Of a stretch of DNA of 64,000 nucleotides, positions 23,612-32,381 are shown piece after piece; positions within the stretch are counted from its first letter, which is position 1, and each line of letters begins with the position of its first letter. The DNA is from CAVROP01 sp050008495. GTDB taxonomy: Bacteria > Acidobacteriota > Terriglobia > UBA7540. The position numbers and the translations under genes were made by a program. Where the stretch lies: contig JBEKMN010000001.1 in the NCBI GenBank assembly GCA_050008495.1, positions 124,001 through 188,000 of the forward strand. Direction: 5' to 3'. A model generated the notes under the pieces. That model saw only the letters and a program-made list of their open reading frames with translations, did not search any database and was not told the DNA's origin.

Positions 23612-23692
23612 GCGTGTAGGGGGACGGCTTGCCGTCCCCTTTTGCCGGTCCCGCGGCGGGCGGGTAGGGCAAGCCCTACCCCTACACGTTTT
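23612..23692. repeat. Inverted repeat GTGTAGGGG...CCCCTACAC with inner hairpins
   Basis: GCGTGTAGGGGGACGGCTTG opens and GCAAGCCCTACCCCTACACG closes the structure; inside, GGACGGCTTGCCGTCC is a perfect small hairpin. It lies in the 300-base gap between nuoI and phoH. The rest (23693-23850) has no gene seen but contains AGGAGG at 23825-23830. Confidence 0.8.
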
Positions 23693-23850
23693 CAGAGCAG
23701 GAACTTGACATTAGACGCCCACAAAGCTAGATTGTTAATGAGTTGATGAGAAGTAAACTCTCTCTCCCTAACGCCGGTTCTCGGCGCGTCCTCCGAACAC
23801 CGCAGGATGGTGCTTCTCCCATTTAGGAGGGTGTGAGGCATGCACAAAAG

Positions 23851-24843
23851 ATGAAAACGAGTGTGAAGGTTCCGAACGGAGTGGAAGAACTCGTAGGCAC
23901 GCACGACGGGAACCTGCGCCTGCTGGAGAGGAGCTTCAATGTTTCCGTAAACCTCGGAGAGGACGCGGTGGAAATCGAAGGCGGCGACAACGAAGTGCGC
24001 CGCGCGCAAAAGCTCCTGGAAGAATATGCGGACCTGGTGGAGAGCGGATCGCGATTTGACAGCTCGGAAGTCGAGTCCTTCCTGCGCATCGCCGGACAGG
24101 ATCCGCAGGCCACCCTCAAAGGTCTTGCCGAAGCGGGCCGCCCGCGGACCTTCGGCAAGAAATCCATCACACCCAAGAGCCTCAACCAGCGCACCTACGT
24201 GGATGCCATCGAGCGCCACGACATGGTTTTTGGAATCGGCCCGTCGGGCACCGGCAAGACATACCTGGCGGTGGCCATGGCCGTGGACGCGCTGCTGAGT
24301 AGAGAGGTCAGCCGCATCATCCTGGCGCGCCCTGCGGTGGAAGCGGGCGAACGGCTGGGATTCCTCCCAGGCACCATCCAGGAAAAAGTGAACCCCTACT
24401 TGCGCCCGCTGTACGATGCCCTCTACGACGTACTGGACCCGGACAGGGTGGAGCGCCACATTGAGAAAGGCATCATTGAGATCGCACCTATTGCTTTCAT
24501 GCGCGGCCGGACGTTGAATGACGCTTTCGTGATTCTTGACGAGGCCCAGAACACGACCAGCGAGCAGATGAAGATGTTCCTGACCCGCTTGGGCTTCAAC
24601 TCCAAAGCGGTGGTCACCGGCGACATCACGCAGATCGACCTGCCGGACGGACGGCGTTCCGGCCTGGTTGAGGCCATCGATGTGGTCTCCAGAGTGCCCG
24701 GAATCAGCTTCGTCTATTTCACGGAGCGGGACGTGGTGCGGCACACCCTGGTGCAGCGCATCATCCGCGCCTACGAGGAATACGACCAGGCACGCGCCGG
24801 CGCGAATAACAACAAGAACCACAACAGAGCCATTGATCCTTAA
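23851..24843 (+). CDS. phoH: PhoH family ATPase (PhoH-like, ybeZ type)
   Basis: 330 residues from ATG at 23851. An in-frame GTG at 23833 is only two bases from AGGAGG and too close, while the ATG is rather far (about 20 bases), so the start is uncertain. An N-terminal KH-like segment (about 1-60) precedes the P-loop ATPase domain: Walker A GPSGTGKT (130-137) and Walker B VILDEAQNTT. PhoH/YbeZ partners with YbeY in rRNA maturation and stress response. The gene begins the conserved phoH-ybeY-corC-era operon, overlapping ybeY by 11 bases. Confidence 0.93.
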   Translation: MKTSVKVPNGVEELVGTHDGNLRLLERSFNVSVNLGEDAVEIEGGDNEVRRAQKLLEEYADLVESGSRFDSSEVESFLRIAGQDPQATLKGLAEAGRPRTFGKKSITPKSLNQRTYVDAIERHDMVFGIGPSGTGKTYLAVAMAVDALLSREVSRIILARPAVEAGERLGFLPGTIQEKVNPYLRPLYDALYDVLDPDRVERHIEKGIIEIAPIAFMRGRTLNDAFVILDEAQNTTSEQMKMFLTRLGFNSKAVVTGDITQIDLPDGRRSGLVEAIDVVSRVPGISFVYFTERDVVRHTLVQRIIRAYEEYDQARAGANNNKNHNRAIDP

Positions 24844-25333
24844 TCTGCAAGACAAACTCATTGTCAAGACTTCCCGATTGAGCGAATATGTGGGGGAGCT
24901 AAGGCGGGCGCTTGGACTGGGCAGGCGCGATTGTAACATTTGCCTGGTGAACGACCGGGAGATCAGGCGCTTGAACGCGCTCTTCCGTGGAAAGCAGCGC
25001 GCCACGGATGTCTTGTCATTTCCGTGGGAGGCTCGGCAGCGGCGGGCCCGCTCGCGAACGAAGCGCGGCCGTACGCGGCGCAGGCAAGCGGGCGGGGGCC
25101 TCGCTGCGTGCGTAGAGATAGAGTTCAGAAACCATCTCGGCGACATCGTCATATCGGTTGAGACCGCCAAACGAAACGCGCGCCAGGAAGGACACTCAAC
25201 CCTGAATGAGATCCGCTGGCTTATCCTGCACGGCCTCCTGCACCTGCTGGGCTACGACCACGAATCCGATCGGGGCGAGATGAATCGGCTGGAGCTTGCC
25301 CTCCGGACCCGGCTGGGCATTTCGGGAGAGTGA
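24833..25333 (+). CDS. ybeY: Endoribonuclease YbeY (rRNA maturation factor)
   Basis: 166 residues from TTG at 24833, inside the phoH end; the translation MILNLQDKLIV fits the family's N-terminus. The zinc motif HGLLHLLGYDHESD is complete, as is the RATDVLSFPW block. Between the latter and GDIVIS, a run of about 25 residues rich in Arg (including RQRRARSRTKRGRTRRRQAG) enlarges the normally short loop, an unusual basic insertion that might bind RNA. YbeY cleaves RNA and is needed for 16S 3'-end processing and 70S quality control. Its TGA overlaps the next gene's ATG. Confidence 0.92.
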   Translation: MILNLQDKLIVKTSRLSEYVGELRRALGLGRRDCNICLVNDREIRRLNALFRGKQRATDVLSFPWEARQRRARSRTKRGRTRRRQAGGGLAACVEIEFRNHLGDIVISVETAKRNARQEGHSTLNEIRWLILHGLLHLLGYDHESDRGEMNRLELALRTRLGISGE

Positions 25334-26634
25334 TGGACCCCAACACGATCCTGATCACTATGGTGTGGCTGGCCGTTCTGGCCGCCCTGCTCGTGGCCGG
25401 CGCGGTGGCCTCTTATCTGCGGCTGCTGATGCGCCGGCTGACCGTGATGAGCGCCAGGAAGCTGTTTCGCCCTCCCGAACCGGGGCGCATCACGATCGAC
25501 CGGGAGCGTGTGGGAGTCTCGATTTCGGCCCTGCACGGCGCCGCGATGCACCTGTTTGCCGTCGGCGTCACCGCGCTGCTGGTTCTGCGCAGGCCGGATC
25601 ATTTCTGGGGAAACGTGGGCGCCGCGCTGGTTATTGTCTTGACTGCGGTTGCCGTTGCCGACCAACTCATCCCTTTCCTTCTGGTGGCGAGCCACGACGA
25701 GCCGGAGGTGATCCTTGAGCGTTGGATGCCGGTGGTGCGACGGCTGGTTTATCTGGCCTTGCCACTCACTTTTCTCATTCTTATTTCCACCACCATGAGC
25801 CGCCTGTTGGAATCCACGGAGCAGGAACCGGAGCCCCCCACGCCACAAGAAAACTTGCAAGAGTTCATCGAGGTCGGGCAGCAAGACGGCCTGATCGAAA
25901 AAGGGGAGGCTGAGCTCGTGCAGTCGGTGGTGGAATTCGGGGAGAAGCTGGTGCGCGAGGTGATGACGCCCCGCACGGAAATCGCCGCCATCGACGTGAA
26001 CGCTTCTCTCGAAGACCTGCGTAAGCTGTTTCGCGAGAAGCGACTGACGAGGTACCCCGTCTACAGCGGTCAACTGGACCGGATCGAAGGTATCGTCAAC
26101 GTCCGGGACCTCATGGAGTTGCCACCCGAAGAACAGGCGAGGATCACAATTCGCAGCCTGATCAGGCCTGTCCCCTTCGTTCCGGAAACGCGGAATATCA
26201 AGGACCTGCTCAAAGAATTGCAGAAATCCACCATTCAGATGGCGATCGTCATCGACGAGTATGGCAGTGTTACCGGCTTGGTGACGATCGAGGACATGCT
26301 GGAAGAAATTGTGGGTGAAATCAAGGACGAGTTCGAACCCCACGCACAGGATATCGTGAAGGAAACGGAGAATTCCTACCTCGTTTCAGGCCACACAGAC
26401 TTGTCGCAGATTGGCGAAGAATTGCACGTTCTCCTCCAGGCGCCCGGCTATTCCACCGTGGCGGGACTGGTGCTGACGCATCTCGGCCACGTGCCGGTTC
26501 CAGGGGAGAAAGTGAAGGAAAACGGGGTGAACATCGAAGTCCTGGAGGCTAACAAGCGGACCGTCTTAAAGGTTCGCTTGACCCTTACCCCGAAAGACAC
26601 TGAGGCGGCTGATGACCATGGCGGAGCCCACTAA
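25333..26634 (+). CDS. Hemolysin C/CorC-like membrane protein with CBS pair
   Basis: 433 residues; ATG at 25333 overlaps the ybeY stop. Three to four hydrophobic segments (about 7-30, 65-85, 90-118, 133-155) form the membrane part. Next comes a cytoplasmic CBS pair (from REVMTPRTEIAAID, about 215, to SVTGLVTIEDMLEEIVGEI, about 325), then a CorC_HlyC domain (about 345-425). The conserved DEYGSVTGLVTIED motif is intact. Members are implicated in Mg2+/Co2+ efflux. The membrane domain does not look like a standard DUF21 (CNNM) domain, so the ion role is less certain. The last 23 bases overlap era. Confidence 0.88.
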   Translation: MDPNTILITMVWLAVLAALLVAGAVASYLRLLMRRLTVMSARKLFRPPEPGRITIDRERVGVSISALHGAAMHLFAVGVTALLVLRRPDHFWGNVGAALVIVLTAVAVADQLIPFLLVASHDEPEVILERWMPVVRRLVYLALPLTFLILISTTMSRLLESTEQEPEPPTPQENLQEFIEVGQQDGLIEKGEAELVQSVVEFGEKLVREVMTPRTEIAAIDVNASLEDLRKLFREKRLTRYPVYSGQLDRIEGIVNVRDLMELPPEEQARITIRSLIRPVPFVPETRNIKDLLKELQKSTIQMAIVIDEYGSVTGLVTIEDMLEEIVGEIKDEFEPHAQDIVKETENSYLVSGHTDLSQIGEELHVLLQAPGYSTVAGLVLTHLGHVPVPGEKVKENGVNIEVLEANKRTVLKVRLTLTPKDTEAADDHGGAH

Positions 26635-27514
26635 ATCCGGATTTGTGGCGGTGGTAGGAAGGCCCAACGCCGGCAAGAGCACGCTGGTCAACGCTCTGGT
26701 CGGAAGCAAGGTCTCCATCGTCACCGCCGTGCCGCAAACCACCCGCAATCGAATTCTGGGAATCGTCAATCGCCCCCCCGCACAAATCGTGCTGATGGAC
26801 ACGCCCGGGATTCATCGCCCCCTTTCCCGCCTCAACGAACAAATGATGGCCTTCGTTCGCCAGGCGCTCGCGGAACGGGATCTGGCGATTCTGATCGTCG
26901 ACGCTTCGGAGCGCTTCGGGCATGGCGACGAGTTTGCCGTGGGCCTGTTGAAAGAATACGGACCGCGAAGCATCCTGGCGCTGAACAAAATCGATCGAAT
27001 CAGGAAGCCGCAACTTCTGCCGCTCATGCAGCGCTATTCCGGGTTGTACAACTTCGAGGAAATCATGCCGGTCTCGGCTCTCAAGGGCGAAGGGCTCACG
27101 GAGCTTTTGGACGCCGTGGTGAAACTGCTGCCCGAGGGCCCGCACTATTTCCCGCCCGAAATGTACACCGATCAGCCGGAGCGATTTCTGGCCTCGGAAA
27201 TCATTCGAGAGAAGATCATCCTCCACACTCGGCAGGAACTTCCCTACGCGACGGCCGTCATCATCGAGAGCTTTGAGGAAGACGAGAGGATCACGCGCAT
27301 CCACGCCAGCATCGTGGTTGAAAGGGAGTCGCAGAAGCCGATCATTATCGGCTCGGGCGGCGAGATGCTGAAGCAGATTGGCAGCGAGGCGCGCCGCGAA
27401 TTGGAAAGGTTGTTCCCGCCCAAAGTCTTCCTTGAACTCTACGTCAAAGTTGAAGCCAATTGGCGTGACGCCCGGCCGATGGTTGCCGCGCTCGATTACC
27501 GCAACGAAGGGTGA
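26612..27514 (+). CDS. era: GTPase Era
   Basis: 300 residues. G1 GRPNAGKS (residues 16-23), G2/G3 in QTTRNRILG and DTPGIHRP, G4 NKID, and the C-terminal KH domain with SQKPIIIGSGGEMLKQIG make Era certain. It binds the 3' end of 16S rRNA and is required for 30S assembly. ATG at 26612; a second ATG two codons on is possible. Fourth gene of the phoH-ybeY-corC-era operon, in keeping with the ribosome-maturation theme. A palindromic repeat follows 23 bases after the stop. Confidence 0.97.
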   Translation: MTMAEPTKSGFVAVVGRPNAGKSTLVNALVGSKVSIVTAVPQTTRNRILGIVNRPPAQIVLMDTPGIHRPLSRLNEQMMAFVRQALAERDLAILIVDASERFGHGDEFAVGLLKEYGPRSILALNKIDRIRKPQLLPLMQRYSGLYNFEEIMPVSALKGEGLTELLDAVVKLLPEGPHYFPPEMYTDQPERFLASEIIREKIILHTRQELPYATAVIIESFEEDERITRIHASIVVERESQKPIIIGSGGEMLKQIGSEARRELERLFPPKVFLELYVKVEANWRDARPMVAALDYRNEG

Positions 27515-27537
27515 ACTGGCGTTTAGCGTCATCTTTC

Positions 27538-27619
27538 TGTCATTCTGAGCGAAGCGAAGAATCTCCGTAGTCTCGCAATCGGGCAACTGCCGAGATTCTT
27601 CGCTTCGCTCAGAATGACA
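27538..27619. repeat. Palindromic repeat, TGTCATTCTGAGCGAAGCGA family
   Basis: Near-perfect arms at 27538-27566 and 27591-27619, placed between era and the aldo/keto reductase. The internal part (CCGTAGTCTCGCAATCGGGC) is unrelated to that of other copies, except for the CGTAGTCT shared with 1438-1521. Confidence 0.9.
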
Positions 27620-27639
27620 TGACCTCGAGGAGTATTCGT

Positions 27640-28605
27640 ATGGAATTGAGGCGACTGGGCAACAGCGATCTTCAAATTACTCCCCTCGGAGTGGGCGCAT
27701 GGGCCATGGGTGGAGCAGGGTGGCGCTTCAGTTGGGGAGCGCAGGATGATCGCGACTCTATCGCCGCCATCCATCTCGCGATCGAATCCGGCATCAATTG
27801 GATCGATACCGCAGCAGTCTACGGACTGGGACACTCGGAAGAGGTCGTCGGCCGCGCCGTGCAGGGAATCCCGCGCCGCCCTTATATCTTCACCAAGTGC
27901 GAGCGCCGGTGGAACGAGCGCGGGGAACTCAGCGGCAACCTGAAGGCCGACTCCCTCCGCGCCGAGTGTGAGGCGAGCCTGCGGCGGCTCAAAGTGGACG
28001 CCATCGACCTCTACCAGATTCACTGGCCCAGTCCGGAGGAGGATATCGAAGAAGGCTGGATGACCCTCGCAAAACTTAAAGAAGAAGGCAAGGTCCGCTG
28101 CATCGCGGTATCGAACTTCAACGTGCCGCAGATGAAGCGAGCCCAAGCTATCGCACCTATAACCTCGCTTCAGCCGCCTTATTCTTTGCTGGCTCGCGCG
28201 GTTGAGAAAGAGGTCCTCCCCTACTGCGCGGAGCAGAATATCGGCGTGATTGTTTATTCCCCGATGAGGGCCGGATTCCTGAGTGGCGCGATGACGCGCG
28301 AGCGAGCCGGCGCTTTGCCGGATGACGATTGGCGCCGGCACGACCCGGATTTTCAAGAGCCGGCATTGTCCCGCAATCTTCGCCTGGTGGAATTGCTGCG
28401 CGCGATTGGCGCGCGCCACGGACGCACGCCGGGCGAAGTGGCGATTGCCTGGACGTTGCGTCACCCCGCTGTGACCGGCGCCATCGTCGGGCTTCGCCGC
28501 GCAGAACAGGTCTCCGGTGTAATTGGCGCGGCAGAATTTCGCCTGAGTTCCGAAGAAGTCGGGGAGATCGAGAACTTTCTCCGCAACATTGACCAGCCCA
28601 CGTAG
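27640..28605 (+). CDS. Aldo/keto reductase family oxidoreductase
   Basis: 321 residues from ATG at 27640, seven bases after GAGGAG. A TIM-barrel NADPH-dependent reductase: N-terminal LGNSDLQITPLGVGAWAMGG, the catalytic Asp/Tyr region WIDTAAVYGLGHSEEVVG, the DLYQIHWPSPEEDIEEGW block with the catalytic His, and a C-terminal GLRRAEQVSGVIGAAEF nucleotide-binding motif. The substrate is unknown; close relatives include general stress protein 69 type reductases. It follows the era operon after a palindrome, so it probably has its own promoter. Confidence 0.9.
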   Translation: MELRRLGNSDLQITPLGVGAWAMGGAGWRFSWGAQDDRDSIAAIHLAIESGINWIDTAAVYGLGHSEEVVGRAVQGIPRRPYIFTKCERRWNERGELSGNLKADSLRAECEASLRRLKVDAIDLYQIHWPSPEEDIEEGWMTLAKLKEEGKVRCIAVSNFNVPQMKRAQAIAPITSLQPPYSLLARAVEKEVLPYCAEQNIGVIVYSPMRAGFLSGAMTRERAGALPDDDWRRHDPDFQEPALSRNLRLVELLRAIGARHGRTPGEVAIAWTLRHPAVTGAIVGLRRAEQVSGVIGAAEFRLSSEEVGEIENFLRNIDQPT

Positions 28606-28718
28606 GGGCGGCCCTTGTGGCCGCCCGAGGGCAACCACAGGGGTGGCCCTACAGCGCCCAACTGCATCCTCCCCCAGCTTTCGGACCGCGAAGAGAGGGA
28701 TTGAAATCGGCGACGGGT

Positions 28719-29573
28719 ATGCGAAAACTCCCCAGCGCGCGTGAGATCGAGCTGGCGGCAGCCGCCGGCCGTCCCCCGCGTAGTCAAGGCGCCACGCCGC
28801 CCCGTGGCGAAGCGCTAGCCATGCTGGTTCGCCGTGGTTTTGGACCTTCGCAAGCCAAACTCGAGGTGCCTTTCGCGGACAACCTGGAGGCCGCGACTGC
28901 CGAGCGGCTCGCGAAGAAGCTTGGTCATTATGCTTTCCGCCTTTTCCTCCGTGGGGCGATACAGAAGTCGGAAGGGTTTGCGCCCGCTGAGGCTACACGA
29001 TACCTCGAGGCGGCCCAAGCCGAGGCGTGTGCTGAGTCGCTGGTCGATTTGCGGCTGGCCGAGCGGTTACGGCGAGGCCGCTACCGGCTGCTCCGGGCTG
29101 CAAAAAGCTTCGGCGGAACCCTCGAGTGGTACGTGGCGCGCGAACTCGATCGCAGGCTCGGCTTCGATGTGGCATCGGGAGTAAGGCTTCACGCGCGGGG
29201 CGTGGGCGGTGACTTGGACGTGGTGGCGGCGGCGGAAGGCAAGTTGGTCTATCTGGAACTGAAATCCTCTCCTCCCAAGAACCTCTCGACTCGGGAAGTG
29301 TTCGCTTTTTTCGACCGCGTGCGCCTGCTTCGGCCCGACCTGTCGCTTTTTGTGGTGGACACGGCGTTGCGTCTTAGCGATAAGGTCTTGCCGATGCTGG
29401 TGGCGGCGTTGGAGCAACGCCGAGGTGAAACCCAGCTCGTCCCGCGCCGCATCATTCGGGAGGTTTGGGCCCTAACGCCCCGCCTTTACGCGGTAAATGG
29501 CAGGCCAGACCTCGTCGCCAACATCGGGCGCGCCATCGCCGAGGGCCTGCGGGCACTTTCGCCAGCGCTCTGA
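28719..29573 (+). CDS. Unknown protein with possible PD-(D/E)XK nuclease-like core
   Basis: 284 residues from ATG at 28719. The first half is helical and Ala/Arg/Leu-rich. The second half has GVGGDLDVVAAAEGKLVYLE followed directly by LKSSPP, that is an Asp on a strand and an E-x-K on the next strand, the arrangement of Holliday-resolvase/restriction-type nucleases. Further strands (LSLFVVDTALR) and helices follow. I do not recognise the family. The placement close to a toxin-antitoxin pair could hint at a defence-type island, but no other such gene is adjacent. A GGGCGGCCCTTGTGGCCGCC repeat precedes it at 28605-28655. Confidence 0.65.
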   Translation: MRKLPSAREIELAAAAGRPPRSQGATPPRGEALAMLVRRGFGPSQAKLEVPFADNLEAATAERLAKKLGHYAFRLFLRGAIQKSEGFAPAEATRYLEAAQAEACAESLVDLRLAERLRRGRYRLLRAAKSFGGTLEWYVARELDRRLGFDVASGVRLHARGVGGDLDVVAAAEGKLVYLELKSSPPKNLSTREVFAFFDRVRLLRPDLSLFVVDTALRLSDKVLPMLVAALEQRRGETQLVPRRIIREVWALTPRLYAVNGRPDLVANIGRAIAEGLRALSPAL

Positions 29574-29615
29574 TAGCTTTGAGGTTGGGCAGTGTCGTGT
29601 TATAGGCGATCGCTG

Positions 29616-30011
29616 TTAACGTGAGCCACGAACGTAGTCGGCTGCCGACACAACGCGGACTCCTTGAAAGCTTGCGAGAGCCAGTAAGTCCTTATCGCCT
29701 GACACGATCAGGCTTGCACCTGCGATCAGTGCGCATTCGAGTATGAAGTCATCTTTAGAATCGCGGCAAGCACCATGGAGCGTACCCGGGACAGGCACCC
29801 GGATCAAATCTCGGAAGTAAATGCCGCGACTTTCCTCAACACGCCGCACTTCCCATCCGAGCTTCCTCGAGAGCACCCGGGCTACCTCTTGCTCGATTTG
29901 ATCGCAAATTGCAACACGATCCTCCGTGAGTGCCTTTTCTAATGCAGCGAGCGGCATTCCGCCAAAATGCAAAGCCGAAACCCAGACACCCGAATCGACG
30001 ACAACAATCAC
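29616..30011 (-). CDS. PIN-domain toxin (COG1569 type)
   Basis: 131 residues, ATG at 30011. The acidic residues of the PIN nuclease are seen: Asp in VVDSGVWVSAL (residue 6), Glu in QIEQEVARVL, Asp-Asp in CRDSKDDFILECAL and Asp in SGDKDLLAL. This pattern is that of putative toxin-antitoxin PIN family proteins, which degrade RNA. The ATG overlaps the antitoxin stop by 4 bases (ATGA). Confidence 0.88.
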   Translation of the reverse strand: MIVVVDSGVWVSALHFGGMPLAALEKALTEDRVAICDQIEQEVARVLSRKLGWEVRRVEESRGIYFRDLIRVPVPGTLHGACRDSKDDFILECALIAGASLIVSGDKDLLALASFQGVRVVSAADYVRGSR

Positions 30012-30292
30012 TTGCCACCCGATCGTTTGGCAAAGCTGCCGCCGCGCTCCTCGTCGACCAAACGCTCCACGTCTGCCTCGGTGTAGCCCTTTGGATTTCG
30101 CGAGTGAGCATATTCACGGTCCGCTTGGAGACGCCGGCGGACTCGCTCCATTCGATAGGTGCGGAAGGCCTCGCGGAAGAGTTCACTGAAGTTGCGGCTC
30201 TCCTCCTTGGCCACGGCGTCGACCTGCTTGGCCAAATCCTCTGGAAAACTTATGGTGAATACTCGGGACGATCGATTTCTTGTTGCGCGCAT
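30008..30292 (-). CDS. Ribbon-helix-helix antitoxin
   Basis: 94 residues, ATG at 30292. The N-terminal RVFTISFPEDLAKQVDAVAK and NFSELFREAFRTY are the strand and two helices of a CopG/RHH DNA-binding domain. The charged C-terminal tail probably wraps the toxin. It precedes and overlaps the PIN toxin gene, the usual antitoxin-first order with autoregulation. Confidence 0.88.
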   Translation of the reverse strand: MRATRNRSSRVFTISFPEDLAKQVDAVAKEESRNFSELFREAFRTYRMERVRRRLQADREYAHSRNPKGYTEADVERLVDEERGGSFAKRSGGK

Positions 30293-30375
30293 AACTGATT
30301 ATTACATTGTACGACAGTTTCGTGCAAGCCCTCGGGACGCGGCCTCCAGCGGAATGCAAGCGGATCAAAACGGAT

Positions 30376-31968
30376 TCACTGCACGCGCCGCTGGCGTCCC
30401 TGCCAGAATTTCTCGCGCAGCACGCGCTTGAGGATTTTTCCCGTGCCACCCTTCGGGAGGCTTTCCACAATCTCCACTGTTTTGGGGGCCTTGTACGCTG
30501 CCAAGTGCTGGCGGCAATGCGCAATGATTTCCGTATCCGCAACTTGTTGGCCGGGCTTCAGGGTTACAATAGCTTTCGGCACTTCGCCCCACGATTCGTC
30601 CGGAACGGCGATGACTGCGCACTCCATGACTGCCGGATGTCCGTAAATGACTCGTTCGATTTCCGCCGAAGCGATGTTTTCGCCGCCGCTCAGGATCATG
30701 TCTTTGCCGCGGTCCACGATGAGGATGTAACCTTCCTCGTCGATGGTGGCCAAGTCGCCGGTGTGAAACCAGCCGGCGTGGATGACGTTGGCGGTGGCCT
30801 CGGGCTGCCGCCAATAGCCTTCCATGACGACATCGCCTCGGACGACTACCTCTCCAACCTCCGCTGCATCCGGTTTGACGTCGCGGCCGTCCGGCGTGAC
30901 CACACGAAGTTCCGAACCTGCGAAAGCGCACCCCGCAGTGGCTTGCCGGCGTATTTGCAACTCTTCCGCATCACCCGCGCAGTGCGCCTTCCGGCGCGCC
31001 AGCGTAAGAACCGGCGACGTCTCAGTTAGGCCGTAACCGCCGATGGCGCGGCAACTTGGTATCCTCCGCTCGGTCTCACGGACGAGTGCGACACTGGTCG
31101 GCGCTCCGCCCATCATGACTTCCTTCACGCTGCTCAAGTCATACTTCGAAAAATTCGGATGATTGAGCATGGCGATGACCATGGTGGCCACAACCTGGAG
31201 ACGGCTCACGCGCTCGCGCTGGATCAACTCCATCACCGTAACGGGGTCGAACTTCTTGATCATGACGTGCCGTCCGCCGGACAGCGTGATGATGTGCGGG
31301 GCGCCCCAACTGTTGACGTGGAACAGCGGCACAGTGTAGAGGTGAACTTCGCTGTCATCGCCCTTCAACGCTATGGCGGTATAGAGGGCGTGCAGGTAGA
31401 GGTTGCGGTGCGTCAGCATGACCCCTTTGGGATAAGCAGTGGTCCCGCTGGTGTAGAAGAGTTCGGCCACGGAGTTTTCATCAATGCCACGGTAATCAAT
31501 TTCCCCAGGCCCTGCCTCGGCGAGAAGTTCATCGTAGAGTTTGTGATGCGCCCAGGCCGGCTTGGTGTCCCTCAAAGGGATATAGTATTCAATCGCCTTC
31601 ACCTGCGACCTCAGCGATTCCACCAGAGGAATGAATTCCGGATCGAAGCACAAAATTCTCGGCCCCGCGTCGTTGAGGATATAAATGAGCTCTTCCGGGC
31701 TTAAACGGATGTTCAAGGGCAGGAGAATGGCTCCGATCTGCGGCACGCCAAAGTACGCTTCGAGCAACCGATGACAATTGAAGCTCAAGTAGGCAACACG
31801 ATCGCCGTTCTGCATTCCAAGCTTCCGTAGGGCGCTCGACAGCCGGTCACATCGCTCATTGAACTGGCGATAAGTAAACCGCTGCTGATCGCAAACCACG
31901 CCCACTTTGTTGCCGAATACCTGCGCTGCATGCCGTTTCAGCCGCACCGGGGTGAGAGGGAGAATCAT
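30376..31968 (-). CDS. AMP-forming acyl-CoA synthetase
   Basis: 530 residues from ATG at 31968, preferred over a TTG six codons earlier. It is a complete ANL-superfamily enzyme: the P-loop-like YTSGTTAYPKGVMLTHRN, the A5 motif GGYGLTETSPVL, HTGDLATIDEEGY and the C-terminal GGENIASAEIE, then the catalytic Lys in LPKGGTGKILKRVLR. It activates a carboxylic acid, most likely a medium- or long-chain fatty acid, to an acyl-CoA via acyl-adenylate. No beta-oxidation genes are adjacent, so the acid cannot be named. Confidence 0.92.
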   Translation of the reverse strand: MILPLTPVRLKRHAAQVFGNKVGVVCDQQRFTYRQFNERCDRLSSALRKLGMQNGDRVAYLSFNCHRLLEAYFGVPQIGAILLPLNIRLSPEELIYILNDAGPRILCFDPEFIPLVESLRSQVKAIEYYIPLRDTKPAWAHHKLYDELLAEAGPGEIDYRGIDENSVAELFYTSGTTAYPKGVMLTHRNLYLHALYTAIALKGDDSEVHLYTVPLFHVNSWGAPHIITLSGGRHVMIKKFDPVTVMELIQRERVSRLQVVATMVIAMLNHPNFSKYDLSSVKEVMMGGAPTSVALVRETERRIPSCRAIGGYGLTETSPVLTLARRKAHCAGDAEELQIRRQATAGCAFAGSELRVVTPDGRDVKPDAAEVGEVVVRGDVVMEGYWRQPEATANVIHAGWFHTGDLATIDEEGYILIVDRGKDMILSGGENIASAEIERVIYGHPAVMECAVIAVPDESWGEVPKAIVTLKPGQQVADTEIIAHCRQHLAAYKAPKTVEIVESLPKGGTGKILKRVLREKFWQGRQRRVQ

Positions 31969-32381
31969 GGGAACCTCAGCGTGCAATCTTGTAGTGAGCC
32001 CTTCAGAAGGTGCTTACTCAACTATGATAGGCAGTGAGCGCCGGCAAAGCAACCCATACCAGAAGTGAGTCTCTTCGCGGCGCTCGCAGAAAAGCAGATC
32101 CTTCGCTTCGCTCAGGATGACAGGTCATTTCGCTCGGGATGACATGTCATTCTCAGCAAAGCGAAGAATCTGCATTCCGGTTGCGGCTTTGCCTCGCTGT
32201 GTCCTCTGCGGCGAGTCCTCTGTCTCAGTCACGGTGCTGCAGCATTGCCTACTACCCACCGCAGTTTTTCTCCACCGCGACCTATGGGTTGGAGTAGGAC
32301 CCAAAATAGTACGGGTGTTGTATACTCCAAGGGCGGCCGCGGCAGGCGACTGACCACGGGCAACCGACGAAGGAGAGCAGG
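31969..32381. other. Divergent intergenic region with decayed palindromes and a candidate operator
   Basis: About 410 bases between the divergent acyl-CoA synthetase and decarboxylase genes. Palindrome fragments CAGATCCTTCGCTTCGCTCA and TCTCAGCAAAGCGAAGAATC occupy 32094-32175. Nearer the decarboxylase, TTGGAGTA (32289-32296) and TACTCCAA (32323-32330) form an inverted repeat that overlaps a TATACT box (32321-32326). No gene is seen. Confidence 0.6.
32289..32330 (+). promoter_or_regulatory. Inverted repeat overlapping a -10-like box before the decarboxylase gene
   Basis: Eight-base arms TTGGAGTA and TACTCCAA, 26 bases apart, lie 52 bases upstream of the start codon, and TATACT lies inside the right arm. 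This would suit a repressor site on the promoter, but there is no matching -35 box and no regulator gene next door. Confidence 0.35.

Noticed and set aside
23692..25170. Open frame of ~490 codons antisense to phoH and ybeY
   Set aside because: Both plus-strand genes are conserved with intact motifs; GC-rich DNA gives long antisense frames by chance.
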